From Microbacterium schleiferi (GTDB lineage Bacteria > Actinomycetota > Actinomycetes > Actinomycetales > Microbacteriaceae): a DNA stretch of 64,000 nt. Below are positions 31,677-49,845 of the stretch, piece by piece. A program made the position numbers and the translations under genes. Positions within the stretch are counted from its first letter, which is position 1. Each line of letters starts with the position of its first letter. A model generated the notes under the pieces. It was not told the origin of the DNA. It worked only from the letters and a program-made list of their open reading frames with translations, and did no database searches. The stretch covers positions 1,054,001 through 1,118,000 of the forward strand of contig NZ_CP064760.1 in the NCBI RefSeq assembly GCF_015565955.1, given 5' to 3'.

Positions 31677-31760
31677 ATGCTCCCGGCACCGCACGACCTC
31701 GTCGCTTCCGCGACGGCGGTCATCGTGCTGCGCCGACGTCTGGGCGGTCGCCGACTCTAG
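31677..31760 (+). CDS. Putative Arg-rich leader peptide upstream of argC
   Basis: A 27-codon ORF starting at ATG and ending at TAG. The peptide begins [17 protein letters not shown] and ends [11 protein letters not shown], with five arginine codons (CGC CGA CGT, then CGC CGA) in its last ten codons. It stands alone between the YhgE stop and argC, 92 bp before the argC ATG, and its start is at leaderless distance from a -10-like box. Ribosome stalling on these codons would be an arginine sensor. Arguments against: no protein-level conservation was checked, argC has its own TAAGGT 7 nt before its ATG, and short Arg-rich ORFs arise easily in GC-rich DNA. Confidence 0.4.
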   Translation: MLPAPHDLVASATAVIVLRRRLGGRRL

Positions 31761-31796
31761 GCGACCCCGCGGCGCGAGTGCGCTGGCGGCGTCGCC
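31743..31796 (+). promoter_or_regulatory. Mutually exclusive hairpins between leader ORF and argC (attenuator-like)
   Basis: Hairpin A pairs GGTCGCC (31746-31752, within the last Arg codons) with GGCGACC (31760-31766); the stop codon TAG lies at its loop edge. Two further G-C pairs can form beyond a 1-nt bulge. Hairpin B pairs the same GGCGAC (31760-31765) with GTCGCC (31791-31796) and encloses a GC-rich stem (31767-31789, loop GAGT). A and B share one strand and cannot coexist. A ribosome paused on the Arg codons would cover the 5' arm of A and favour B. No T-run follows, so whether either acts as a terminator is open. Confidence 0.4.
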
Positions 31797-31852
31797 ACCC
31801 CGGCTCAGACCCCGTGCCGTGCACGACGAACCCAGACAATAAGGTGGAAGCC

Positions 31853-32896
31853 ATGACCTACTCGGTCGCCGTCTCGGGCGCCTCCGGATACGCAGGCGGC
31901 GAGATCCTGCGGTTGCTGGCGGGACATCCCGACATCGACATCCGCACCGTCACCGCCCACTCCACGGCGGGCCAGCCGCTGATCGAGCACCAGCCGCATC
32001 TGCGCTCGCTCTCTCACTTGATGCTCCAGGAAACCACCCCGGAGATTCTCGCGGGCCACGACATCGTGGTCCTCGCGCTGCCGCACGGGCAGTCCGCGCA
32101 GTACACCGACGCCCTCGGCGAGGTGCCGGTGGTGATCGACGCCGGCGCCGATCACCGGCTGCGTGATGCGCTGGCGTGGGAGAAGTTCTACGGCGGTCCT
32201 CACCCCGAGCCCTGGGCCTACGGCGTGCCCGAACTGCCCACCCGAGGCGGGAAGATCCGCGACACCCTCGCGGGTGCGACCCGGATCGCCGCGCCGGGGT
32301 GCAACGCCTCGACCGTCAGCCTCTCGCTTGCTCCGGGCGTCGCAGCCGGGGTCATCGATCCGAGCGATATCGTCAGCGTCCTCGCCGTCGGCCCCTCCGG
32401 CGCCGGCAAGAGCCTCAAACCCCACCTGCTGGCAAGCGAGGTGCTCGGCAGCGCGAATCCGTATGCCGTCGGCGGCACGCACCGGCACATTCCCGAGATC
32501 CGTCAGGCGCTGCAGGATGCCGGGGCCGCCGAGGTGCGCATCTCCTTCACTCCCGTCATCGTCCCGATGGCCCGAGGGATCCTCGCCACCTCGACGGCGC
32601 CGATCTCGGCGGATGCCACGGATGCCGACATCCGTGCGGCCTGGGAGCAGGCGTACGCCGACGAGCCATTCGTACAGCTGCTCCCGGAGGGTCACGTCCC
32701 GCGAACTGCCGACGTCATCGGGGCCAACACGGCGCTGCTGGGGCTTGCGATCGATCGCGCTGCCGGCCGTATGGTCGTCGTCGCTGCCGTCGACAACCTC
32801 GTCAAGGGGACGGCGGGCGCAGCTGTCCAGTCCATGAACATCGCGCTCGGTCTTCCCGAGACCCGCGCTCTGAGCACGAACGGAGTGGCACCGTGA
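31853..32896 (+). CDS. argC: N-acetyl-gamma-glutamyl-phosphate reductase
   Basis: A 347-residue NADPH-dependent reductase making N-acetylglutamate semialdehyde. The nucleotide fold is [18 protein letters not shown]; the catalytic cysteine is in [14 protein letters not shown]; the C-terminal half has [10 protein letters not shown] and [17 protein letters not shown]. The ATG at 31853 lies behind GGTGGAAG, a fair ribosome site, and 7 nt after TAAGGT. The stop overlaps the argJ GTG. First enzyme gene of the arg cluster. Confidence 0.96.
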   Translation: MTYSVAVSGASGYAGGEILRLLAGHPDIDIRTVTAHSTAGQPLIEHQPHLRSLSHLMLQETTPEILAGHDIVVLALPHGQSAQYTDALGEVPVVIDAGADHRLRDALAWEKFYGGPHPEPWAYGVPELPTRGGKIRDTLAGATRIAAPGCNASTVSLSLAPGVAAGVIDPSDIVSVLAVGPSGAGKSLKPHLLASEVLGSANPYAVGGTHRHIPEIRQALQDAGAAEVRISFTPVIVPMARGILATSTAPISADATDADIRAAWEQAYADEPFVQLLPEGHVPRTADVIGANTALLGLAIDRAAGRMVVVAAVDNLVKGTAGAAVQSMNIALGLPETRALSTNGVAP

Positions 32897-34050
32897 CCGT
32901 CACCGTACCCGCGGGATTCGAGGCGGCGGGTGTCGCCGTCGGCTTGAAATCCACCGGAAAGCCGGATGTCGCCGTGGTCGTCAACCGCGGTCCGCTCGCT
33001 GTCGGTGCGGCGGTCTTCACGAGCAACCGTGCCAAGGCCAACCCGATCCTCTGGTCGCAGCAGGCCATCCAGGATGGCGTCGTCGAGGCCATCGTGCTCA
33101 ACTCGGGCGGCGCGAACTGCTTCACGGGATCGTTCGGGTTTCTCACGACGCACCTGACCGCCGAGCGGGCAGCCGAGCTCCTCGGTGTGAGCGCGGGCGA
33201 CATCCAGGTGTGTTCCACCGGCCTCATCGGCACGGGAGATCAGGTCTTCCGCGACAAGGTGCTCGCGGGAACCGAGGCCGCCATCGGCGCGCTGTCGACC
33301 AGTGGCGGCGATGATGCGGCCCGAGCGATCATGACGACGGACTCCCGTCCGAAGACCAGCACCGTCACGGCAGACGGGTGGACGATCGGCGGGATGGCCA
33401 AGGGGGCCGGAATGCTGGCTCCCGGGCTTGCGACGATGCTCGTCGTCCTGACCACCGATGCCGTTCTCACGGCCGCCGAAGCCGACGAGCACCTCCGGGC
33501 TGCCACGCGCGTGAGCTTCGACCGCCTCGACTCCGACGGCTGCATGTCGACCAACGACCAGGTGACACTGATGGTCAGTGGCGCCAGCGGCATCGTCCCC
33601 GCTCCGGACGCGTTCCGGGCGGCGCTGATCGAGGTCTGCACCGACCTCGCGACCCAACTGCAGTCCGACGCCGAGGGGGCGAGCCACGACATCACCATCG
33701 AGGTGATCCACGCGGCATCCGAGGACGACGCCGTCGAGGTCGGGCGTTCGGTAGCCCGGAACAACCTGTTCAAGGCCGCGATCTTCGGCAACGACCCCAA
33801 CTGGGGACGTGTGCTGGCAGCGATCGGCACGACGGATGCCGAGTTCGACCCGTATGCCGTGGATGTCGAGATGAACGGCGTCCGCGTGTGTTCCGACGGC
33901 GGTCCTGATCAGCCCCGCGAGCTCGTGGACCTCTCGCCGCGCGCGACGAGCGTCGTCATCGACCTCAAGGTCGGCGACGCCTCGGCCACGATCTACACCA
34001 ACGACCTCACCCACGACTACGTTCACGAGAACAGCGCCTACTCCTCATGA
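32893..34050 (+). CDS. argJ: Bifunctional ornithine acetyltransferase/N-acetylglutamate synthase
   Basis: 385 residues from GTG 32893. ArgJ recycles the acetyl group from N-acetylornithine to glutamate. The precursor self-cleaves before a conserved threonine; here the site lies in [18 protein letters not shown], giving alpha and beta chains. Other motifs: [36 protein letters not shown], and [15 protein letters not shown]. Because no argA is seen and argJ is present, the cyclic acetyl route is expected. It overlaps argC and argB, each by 4 bp. Confidence 0.96.
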   Translation: MTVTVPAGFEAAGVAVGLKSTGKPDVAVVVNRGPLAVGAAVFTSNRAKANPILWSQQAIQDGVVEAIVLNSGGANCFTGSFGFLTTHLTAERAAELLGVSAGDIQVCSTGLIGTGDQVFRDKVLAGTEAAIGALSTSGGDDAARAIMTTDSRPKTSTVTADGWTIGGMAKGAGMLAPGLATMLVVLTTDAVLTAAEADEHLRAATRVSFDRLDSDGCMSTNDQVTLMVSGASGIVPAPDAFRAALIEVCTDLATQLQSDAEGASHDITIEVIHAASEDDAVEVGRSVARNNLFKAAIFGNDPNWGRVLAAIGTTDAEFDPYAVDVEMNGVRVCSDGGPDQPRELVDLSPRATSVVIDLKVGDASATIYTNDLTHDYVHENSAYSS

Positions 34051-34940
34051 CCGATCTGCAAGAGACCACCCCGACGAGGCCGCCGAGAAGGCAGCCGTCC
34101 TCATCGAGTCGCTGCCGTGGCTCAAGCGTTTCCGCGACCAGATCGTCGTCGTCAAGTACGGCGGCAACGCGATGGTCTCCGAAGAGCTCCAGCGCACCGT
34201 CGCCGAAGACATCGCCTACCTGCGCTTCGTCGGCGTCAAGCCCGTCGTGGTCCACGGCGGCGGTCCCCAGATTTCCCGGATGCTTGAGCGCCTCGACATC
34301 CCGAGCGAGTTTCAAGGCGGCTACCGGGTCACGAACACCGAAGCGATCTCGGTCGTCCGGATGGTTCTCACCGGCCACATCAACCCTCAGCTCGTGTCGA
34401 AGATCAATGCGCACGGTCCGCTTGCGAGCGGCCTGTCGGGTGAGGACGCCGGATTGTTCGGGGGTCGCCGCCGCGGCGTCGTCGTCAACGGCGAAGAGGT
34501 CGACCTCGGGTCGGTCGGCGATGTCGTCCACGTGAACCCGGCAGCGGTTCTCGACCATCTCGCCGCCGGCCGCATCCCCGTCGTGTCCTCGATCGCGCCG
34601 GATCTGGACCGACCCGGACAGACCCTCAATGTGAATGCCGATGCCGCCGCCGCGGCTCTCGCCGTCGCGATCGGCGCCGCCAAGCTGGTCATCCTCACCG
34701 ATGTCCCGGGACTCTACGCCGACTGGCCCGACCGCGACTCGTTGGTCTCGCACCTCACGTCGACAGAGCTGCGAACGATGCTGCCGACGCTGGAGTCGGG
34801 AATGGTCCCCAAGATGCAGGCGTGCCTGGACGCGGTCGACGGGGAGTGGACACGGCAGCGATCATCGACGGACGCGTGCCCCATTCGCTCTTGATCGAAG
34901 TGTTCACGAGCAAGGGCATCGGAACAGAAGTGGTCAGCGG

Positions 34941-34944
<4 letters not shown>
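34047..34944 (+). CDS. argB: Acetylglutamate kinase, two frameshifts
   Basis: 299 residues after repair. ArgB phosphorylates N-acetylglutamate and is often the feedback-controlled step. Motifs: [59 protein letters not shown] and [15 protein letters not shown]. Two breaks: the C-run 34069-34072 near the start (one extra C gives [20 protein letters not shown]) and the G-run 34841-34844 near the end (one extra G gives [20 protein letters not shown] and a stop at 34942-34944). With both repaired the length is divisible by three, and both junctions (ATGA with argJ and with argD) are the expected overlaps. The core between the breaks is intact. Confidence 0.93.
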
Positions 34945-39652
<4,708 letters not shown>

Positions 39653-39721
39653 CGCGCCTGATCGACTCGGAAAATCAGCTTGAGGCTTATTCTTTTGTTT
39701 CATCAGCGGTAGACTGCTCGC

Positions 39722-40366
39722 GTGACCATCGCGGTGATCGCCGACATCGTCGGCTCCCGGCGCCTCGCCGACCGGGATGCCGCGCAGCGCGAGCTTGAGG
39801 CGACGATCGCGCGCGTCCACGCCGAGCGACCGACCGCGATCACCCCGCTGACGGCGACGTTCGCCGATGAGTTCCAGGCGGTGTTCGAGGACCTGGATCA
39901 GGCGCTCGCGTGGCTGCTGCTGCTGCAGCTCGCCCTTCCCGAGGGGATCGAGCTGCGCTTCGGGATCGGGATCGGCGCCGTGGGGGCCGTCTCGTCTGCG
40001 ACCGACCACATCTCCGATGGCCCCGGTTGGTGGTCCGCCCGGGACGCGGTCGAGGCCGTGCACCGCCTGCAGGATCGCGCGGTGCCGCGTGCCCGGACGC
40101 GCGTTGTCGCGGGTGCGGGGGAGGATGCGGCCATGGCCGAGCGCGTCCGATCCGTGAACGCCTACCTGCTTGTCCGCGACGAGATCGTCGGCGCGATGAC
40201 GCCGCGCACGCGCCGGCTCGCGTACGGCCGGTGCCTGGGCCGCACGCAGCGCGACCTGGCCGCCGAGGAGGGAATCACGCAGTCGGCGGTCTCTCAAGCG
40301 CTCGCCGCCGGCGGTGCCGCGGGGCTCGTGGCCGGATTCCAGACACTGGAGGAGGGCCCCCGGTGA
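39722..40366 (+). CDS. SatD-family protein with C-terminal helix-turn-helix
   Basis: 214 residues from GTG 39722, which lies 6 nt after TAGACT (39710-39715). The N-terminal part (TIAVIADIVGSRRLADRDAA, then ATFADEFQAVFEDLDQAL and GIGIGAVGAV) is typical of the SatD family, named after a streptococcal acid-tolerance locus. The C-terminal 45 residues (RTQRDLAAEEGITQSAVSQA) read as a helix-turn-helix, so the protein may regulate itself or its partner. The 69 bp upstream include an unusually T-rich stretch (39688-39702) for this genome. It overlaps the following membrane gene by 4 bp. Molecular function is unknown. Confidence 0.78.
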   Translation: MTIAVIADIVGSRRLADRDAAQRELEATIARVHAERPTAITPLTATFADEFQAVFEDLDQALAWLLLLQLALPEGIELRFGIGIGAVGAVSSATDHISDGPGWWSARDAVEAVHRLQDRAVPRARTRVVAGAGEDAAMAERVRSVNAYLLVRDEIVGAMTPRTRRLAYGRCLGRTQRDLAAEEGITQSAVSQALAAGGAAGLVAGFQTLEEGPR

Positions 40367-41060
40367 TCGGCGCCGGCATCGTCCTCCTGGCAGTCGGCGG
40401 CGTCGACCTCACCCGGCGGTCGCTGACGGGGCTGCGTCGCACAGTGGTTCTGGCCGCTCTCGGACTGGTCCTGCTCATCGGCTCGGCGGGTGCGGATGCC
40501 GCCGTCTGGAGTTTCGTCGCCGTCGGCGTGGCGGCCGTCTGGGCTGCCGCGACCCCGGATCGCCGTGGTGGCCGGACCGGATTCTGGCCCGTCGTGCTCG
40601 TGGCAGCGGTCGTCACGCTCGCCGTCGCCCTCCTCGGCATTCGCGTCGCGCAGGGCCCGCTGGGTGATGTGTGGCCGTCAGGCTCGCCGCTGGGTGCGGT
40701 GAGCCTGGATGTCGCCGTCCTCGTCGTCGGCGCGCTCGTCTTTCTCCTCGAGTCCGGCAATGTCGTCGTGCGGATCGCGCTCCGCGACGGCGAGGTGCCG
40801 GTGGAAGAGCGTGCGGCGACGCTGAAGGGCGGGAGGCTCATCGGTCCGATCGAGCGCGTGCTCGTCTTCGCCCTCACGCTCACCGGAGCGTTCACTCTTC
40901 TGGCCGCGGTGCTCGCAGCCAAGGGCATCGTCCGCTTTCCCGAGATCTCCCGGGACGGAGAAGGGGCATCCGTGCCGAGTACTTCCTCATCGGCAGCCTC
41001 GTGAGCTGGACGACGGCCCTCGCGATCGCCTTCCTCGTGTGGTGGGGCACGGCTGCCTGA
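40363..41060 (+). CDS. DUF3307-like membrane protein, one frameshift
   Basis: 232 residues after repair, with about six membrane segments (VVLAALGLVLLIGSAG, WPVVLVAAVVTLAVALLGI, DVAVLVVGALVFLLES, ERVLVFALTLTGAFTLLAAV, WTTALAIAFLVWW). The C-terminal block GRLIGPIERVLVFALTLTG, KGIVRFPEI and AEYFLIGSLVSW resembles DUF3307 proteins, which are often encoded next to SatD. The frame breaks at the G-run 40963-40966; one extra G gives DGEGGIRAEYFLIGS and a length divisible by three. The GTG start overlaps the satD-like stop, so the two form a coupled pair. Function unknown. Confidence 0.75.
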
Positions 41061-41100
41061 CGCCGCGGTCGGCGTTCGGCCCGCTGATAGCCTGGAGCGC

Positions 41101-42405
41101 GTGTCTGCAACCGTCGTGAGCGCAACAGCACCCGCCAACGACCCCACCTTCGAGAACGTGTGGGATGAGATCGTCTGGCGTGGCCTGGTGCACGTGTCCA
41201 CCGATCAGGAGGCGCTGCGCGCGCTGCTGTCCGAGGGTCCGATCACGTACTACTGCGGCTTCGATCCGACCGCGCCGAGCCTGCACCTGGGCAATCTCGT
41301 CCAGCTGCTTCTGATGCGTCGCATCCAGCTGGCCGGCCATCGCCCCCTCGGCCTCGTCGGGGGATCGACCGGGCTCGTCGGCGATCCGCGACCGAGCGCG
41401 GAACGCACCCTGAACACGAAGGAAACCGTCGCCGAGTGGGTCAGCATCCTTCGCGGGCAGGTCGAGCGCTTCCTCAGCTTCGAGGGTGATAACGCGGCAC
41501 GCATCGTCAACAACCTGGACTGGACGGCGCCGATGAGCGCGATCGACTTCCTGCGCGACGTCGGCAAGTACTACCGAGTCGGCACGATGTTGAAGAAGGA
41601 TGCCGTTTCGGCGCGACTGAATTCGGAAGCCGGCATCAGCTACACGGAGTTCAGCTACCAGATCCTGCAGGGTCTGGACTACCTCGAGCTGTTCCGGCAG
41701 TACGGGTGCGTCCTGCAGACCGGGGGCAGCGACCAGTGGGGCAACCTCACCAGCGGGACCGACCTGATCCACCGGGTGGAGGGCGTCTCGGTGCACGCCA
41801 TCGGCACACCCCTGATCACCAACAGCGATGGCACGAAGTTCGGTAAGAGCGAGGGCAACGCCATTTGGCTGGATCCCTCGATGTGCAGTCCCTACCGGAT
41901 GTACCAGTTCTGGCTCAATACGGATGATGCCGACGTCATCGCGCGGATGAAGATCTTCACGTTCCTCACTCGCGACGAGATCGAGGAGTACGAGCGACTG
42001 GTCGCGGTGGAACCCTACCGCCGGGCGGCGCAGAAGCGGCTGGCGCTGGAAGTGACAACCACGGTGCATGGCGCGGAAGCGACTGCCGCCGTGATCGCGG
42101 CGTCTGAGGCGCTGTTCGGCCAGGGGGATCTGACAGCGCTCGATGCGGCCGTGCTGCGCACGGCGCTCGAGGAGTTGCCGCATGTGGAGGGCAGTCCGGA
42201 GATGAGCGTCGTCGACGCCCTCGTCGCGACCGGGCTGGTTGCCAGTCTCTCCGATGGACGGCGCGCGATCGCGCAGGGCGGCGTTTCGCTCGACGGCATC
42301 CGCGTCGACGACGACGGAGCGCTGATCACGGGTGCGCTTCCCGGGGGAGTGTCCGTGATTCGTCGCGGGAAGAAGACGCTCGCCGGTGTCTTCGTTCGTG
42401 GCTGA
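41101..42405 (+). CDS. tyrS: Tyrosyl-tRNA synthetase
   Basis: A 434-residue class I synthetase. The HIGH-like site is in PSLHLGNLVQLL, the KMSKS-like site in GTKFGKSEG, and GGSDQWGN lies between them. The C-terminal S4 RNA-binding domain is SVVDALVATGLVASLSDGRR and onward. GTG 41101 lies 7 nt after TAGCCT (41088-41093), suggesting a leaderless transcript. Downstream, a small GCGCAC/GTGCGC hairpin (42410-42426) may end transcription before the rRNA operon. Confidence 0.97.
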   Translation: MSATVVSATAPANDPTFENVWDEIVWRGLVHVSTDQEALRALLSEGPITYYCGFDPTAPSLHLGNLVQLLLMRRIQLAGHRPLGLVGGSTGLVGDPRPSAERTLNTKETVAEWVSILRGQVERFLSFEGDNAARIVNNLDWTAPMSAIDFLRDVGKYYRVGTMLKKDAVSARLNSEAGISYTEFSYQILQGLDYLELFRQYGCVLQTGGSDQWGNLTSGTDLIHRVEGVSVHAIGTPLITNSDGTKFGKSEGNAIWLDPSMCSPYRMYQFWLNTDDADVIARMKIFTFLTRDEIEEYERLVAVEPYRRAAQKRLALEVTTTVHGAEATAAVIAASEALFGQGDLTALDAAVLRTALEELPHVEGSPEMSVVDALVATGLVASLSDGRRAIAQGGVSLDGIRVDDDGALITGALPGGVSVIRRGKKTLAGVFVRG

Positions 42406-42693
42406 ATGGGCGCACACCCGGTGCGCTGCGCCGCATGATTTCGGTGCGGACGAGCGCGACACGCCCGGGATGCGGTCAGGATTTGTCACGCCGTTCACAT
42501 CCGCGTAATGTCTTTCTTGTTCGCCCCAAAGGAGCGCGGTGAGGCTGAGAGCCTCCCCTCCTCAAGCAGTGAACCACCCCCCAACAAACAGACTCCTTGA
42601 GAGTCTCTGACCTTCGGGTCTACGATGGGGGTCCGCTCTTCGCGGTGGTCTTGTCGACCGCTCGAGCGAGTCTGAGACTCGCCGGACGCCGAT

Positions 42694-42721
42694 TTGACAG
42701 CCACGGAGAAACGGATAAGAT
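42694..42721 (+). promoter_or_regulatory. rRNA operon promoter
   Basis: A perfect -35 TTGACA (42694-42699), a 16-bp spacer and a -10 TAAGAT (42716-42721). The spacing and match are strong, as expected for a ribosomal promoter. The start site would be near 42729, giving a precursor leader of about 230 nt. Confidence 0.8.
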
Positions 42722-42775
42722 AGAGAAGTTGCCCTGCGGGGAGGCCGAGAGGCTGAAAGCAGGAGCATCCGATCC

Positions 42776-42794
42776 TTGAGAACTCAACAGCGTG
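42776..42794 (+). promoter_or_regulatory. boxA-like antitermination element in the rRNA leader
   Basis: TTGAGAACTCAACAGCGTG matches the actinobacterial rRNA leader element associated with NusB/NusE antitermination. A related copy recurs in the 16S-23S spacer at 44754-44772. Confidence 0.7.
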
Positions 42795-42961
42795 CACTTG
42801 TCAAATGCCAAATAACCTCGATTCAGCTTCGGCTGAATGAGATTCCTTTGGATCAAAGTCCGGCACTTCGGTGTCGGCAACGGATAGTCAGCAATGACAT
42901 CCCTTTGGTCAGATCAAACTCGCTGCTTCAGTCAATTTCCGACTGATCGCAGCAACATTTC

Positions 42962-47992
<5,031 letters not shown>

Positions 47993-48089
47993 ACCGTTTT
48001 TTGGTGCTTGCGTCCACTGAGTGGTTCTCGATGTACGGTCGAGAACCGCATGACAATGATTTTGTTGTGCAGACTGAAACATCAATAGT

Positions 48090-48207
48090 GTTTCGGCGGC
48101 CATAGCGAGAGGGAAACGCCCGGTTACATTCCGAACCCGGAAGCTAAGCCTCTCAGCGCCGATGGTACTGCAGGGGCGACCCTGTGGGAGAGTAGGACAC
48201 CGCCGGA
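48090..48207 (+). rRNA. rrf: 5S ribosomal RNA
   Basis: About 118 nt, from GTTTCGGCGGCCATAGCG to GACACCGCCGGAC; the two ends pair as helix I. CGAACCCGGAAGCTAAGCC is the conserved loop B/C region. It ends the 16S-23S-5S operon, 97 nt after 23S. Confidence 0.95.
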
Positions 48208-48217
48208 CTTCTTTCGA

Positions 48218-48249
48218 GAAATGGCCACCCAATGTTGGGTGGCCATTTC
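48218..48249 (+). terminator. rRNA operon terminator hairpin
   Basis: A perfect 15-bp inverted repeat (GAAATGGCCACCCAA / TTGGGTGGCCATTTC) around a 2-nt centre, 10 nt after 5S. The strength and position indicate the operon terminator. Confidence 0.9.
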
Positions 48250-48304
48250 GCGTTAACAGAGTTTTCGTACGGCTACGGCGTGCGAGCGAAGAGAGGAGAC
48301 CGTC

Positions 48305-49845
48305 ATGACGGAGGAGAATTCACGGCCGTCGGAGGAGTCTCCGGATCGCCGTCGCGACGGTCGAGATCGCGGTGCGTCAGGCGATCGTCGTTCCTCGGAG
48401 GGCCGCCCTGCACGGCGCGATGGTCAGGCGCCCCGCGGGTCGGGTTCGCGCGACGCGCGGCCGCCGCGGTCTGGCGACAAGCCTGGCGCGCGCTCCGAAC
48501 GGGCAGGCTCGGGGCGCTTGCATGATCGTTCTGGAGCACCCCGTGGTGCCGGCGATCGGGGCGGCGCCGCCGACCGAGGCGAGCGGTCGGGCAGCGATCG
48601 TCGATACGGCGAGCGGTCGGGCGGTGATCGTCCGTATGGGGATCGTTCCCGGAGTAGCGCTCCTCGAGGTGATCGTGCCCGCGATGACCGCCCCCGAGGT
48701 GATCGTCCGCGTGGTGACCGGCCTTCGGGTGACCGGGCTCGGAGCGGTGCTCCGTATGGGGATCGCGCGCGGGATGATCGTCCGCGTGGGGATCGTCCTT
48801 CGGGTGATCGCGCTCGGAGCGGTGCTCCTCGTGGGGATCGTCCCCGAGGCGATCGTCCCTCTGGGGATCGTCCTCGGAGCGGTGCTCCCCGTGGCGATCG
48901 TCCCTACGGCGAGCGTCCTCGCGACGAGCGTCCGCGGGACGACCGTGCTCGCGACGACCGGCCCCGTGCTCCGGAGATCCCCGAAGACGTCACCGCACGT
49001 GACCTCGCAGCTCCGGCTCGCAACGAGCTCAAGACACTGAGCAAGGAGAACGCCGACGCCGTGGCACGCCATCTCGCGATGGCGGCCCGCCTCATCGACG
49101 AGGACCCGGCTCTGGCCCACGAGCACGCGCAGGCGGCTGTGTCCCGTGCGGGGCGAATCGCTGTTGTCCGCGAGACCGCCGCGATCACCGCGTACGCCAC
49201 GGGCGATTTCGCGCTCGCCCTGCGGGAGCTGCGCACCTATCGCCGCATCTCCGGTCGCGATGATCAGATCGCCCTCCTCGTGGACAGCGAACGCGGCGTC
49301 GGGCGTCCCGATCGGGCGCTGGAGGCCGGACGCGCCGCGGATCGTGCCGCGCTCCCACCGGCTGTGCGGGTTGAACTCGCGATCGCGATGTCGGGTGCCC
49401 GCCTGGATCTCGGTGAGCCCGAACGCGCGCTGAGCGAGCTGGACATCCCTGAGCTCGACCCGGACCGTGCTTTCGAGTGGTCGCCGGCGCTCTTCGCTGC
49501 GCGGGCGACGGTTCTCGAGGAACTGGGTCGGGTCGAGGAGGCGCAGGAGTGGCAGCGGCGCGCAGTCGTCGCCGCCGACGCCCTGGATGCCGCCGCGGGC
49601 TATGCCGAGAGCGAAGAGCTCTTCGTGGAGGACATCGAGCCCGAGGAGGTCGAATCCGACGACGAGATGCCGGCCAACACCGAGCCGGAGCGGGCCGAGC
49701 CGGAGCGGGCCGAGTCCGAGCTGGAGGGGCCGAGCCCGAGGAATCCGAGCCCGAGGAGTCCGGAGCGACGGATGCCGCCTCGCCGGAGGCGACCAGCCCC
49801 GCTGCGGACGAGCGGACGGATGATCCCACTGACGGAGTGCGGTGA
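48305..49845 (+). CDS. TPR-like protein with a long Arg/Gly/Asp-rich disordered N-terminus, one frameshift
   Basis: 513 residues after repair. Residues 1 to about 220 are low-complexity and strongly charged, with repeats of units such as GDRPRGDRPSGDRARSGAP, GDRARDDRP and YGDR. From about residue 230 the protein is folded: EDVTARDLAAPARNELKTLS, then helix pairs typical of tetratricopeptide repeats (ARLIDEDPALAHEHAQAAVS, AYATGDFALALRELRTYRRI, VLEELGRVEEAQEWQRRAV). The C-terminal 90 residues are acidic and also disordered. The frame breaks at the G-run 49726-49729; one extra G gives LEGAEPEESEPEESGATDA and a stop overlapping the HAD gene (TGATG). The ATG has a good ribosome site (AGAGGAG). It lies directly behind the rRNA operon. 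Possibly RNA- or ribosome-binding, by composition only. Confidence 0.82.

Larger units (their letters stand above)
42406..42961 (+). other. 556-bp region between tyrS and 16S: rRNA promoter and leader
   Basis: No protein gene is supported here. It holds the weak hairpin behind tyrS (42410-42426), a consensus promoter (42694-42721), a boxA-type antitermination element (42776-42794) and about 170 nt of precursor leader with base-pairing segments before 16S. The short ORFs in this stretch lack coding character and are treated as chance. Confidence 0.8.

Noticed and set aside
31626..31853. An ArgR box before argC
   Set aside because: No AT-rich palindrome resembling the ArgR consensus is visible in the gap.
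48600..48960. CRISPR-like array because of short repeats
   Set aside because: The repeats are imperfect, contiguous and in frame within the Arg/Gly/Asp-rich protein; there are no unique spacers or cas genes.
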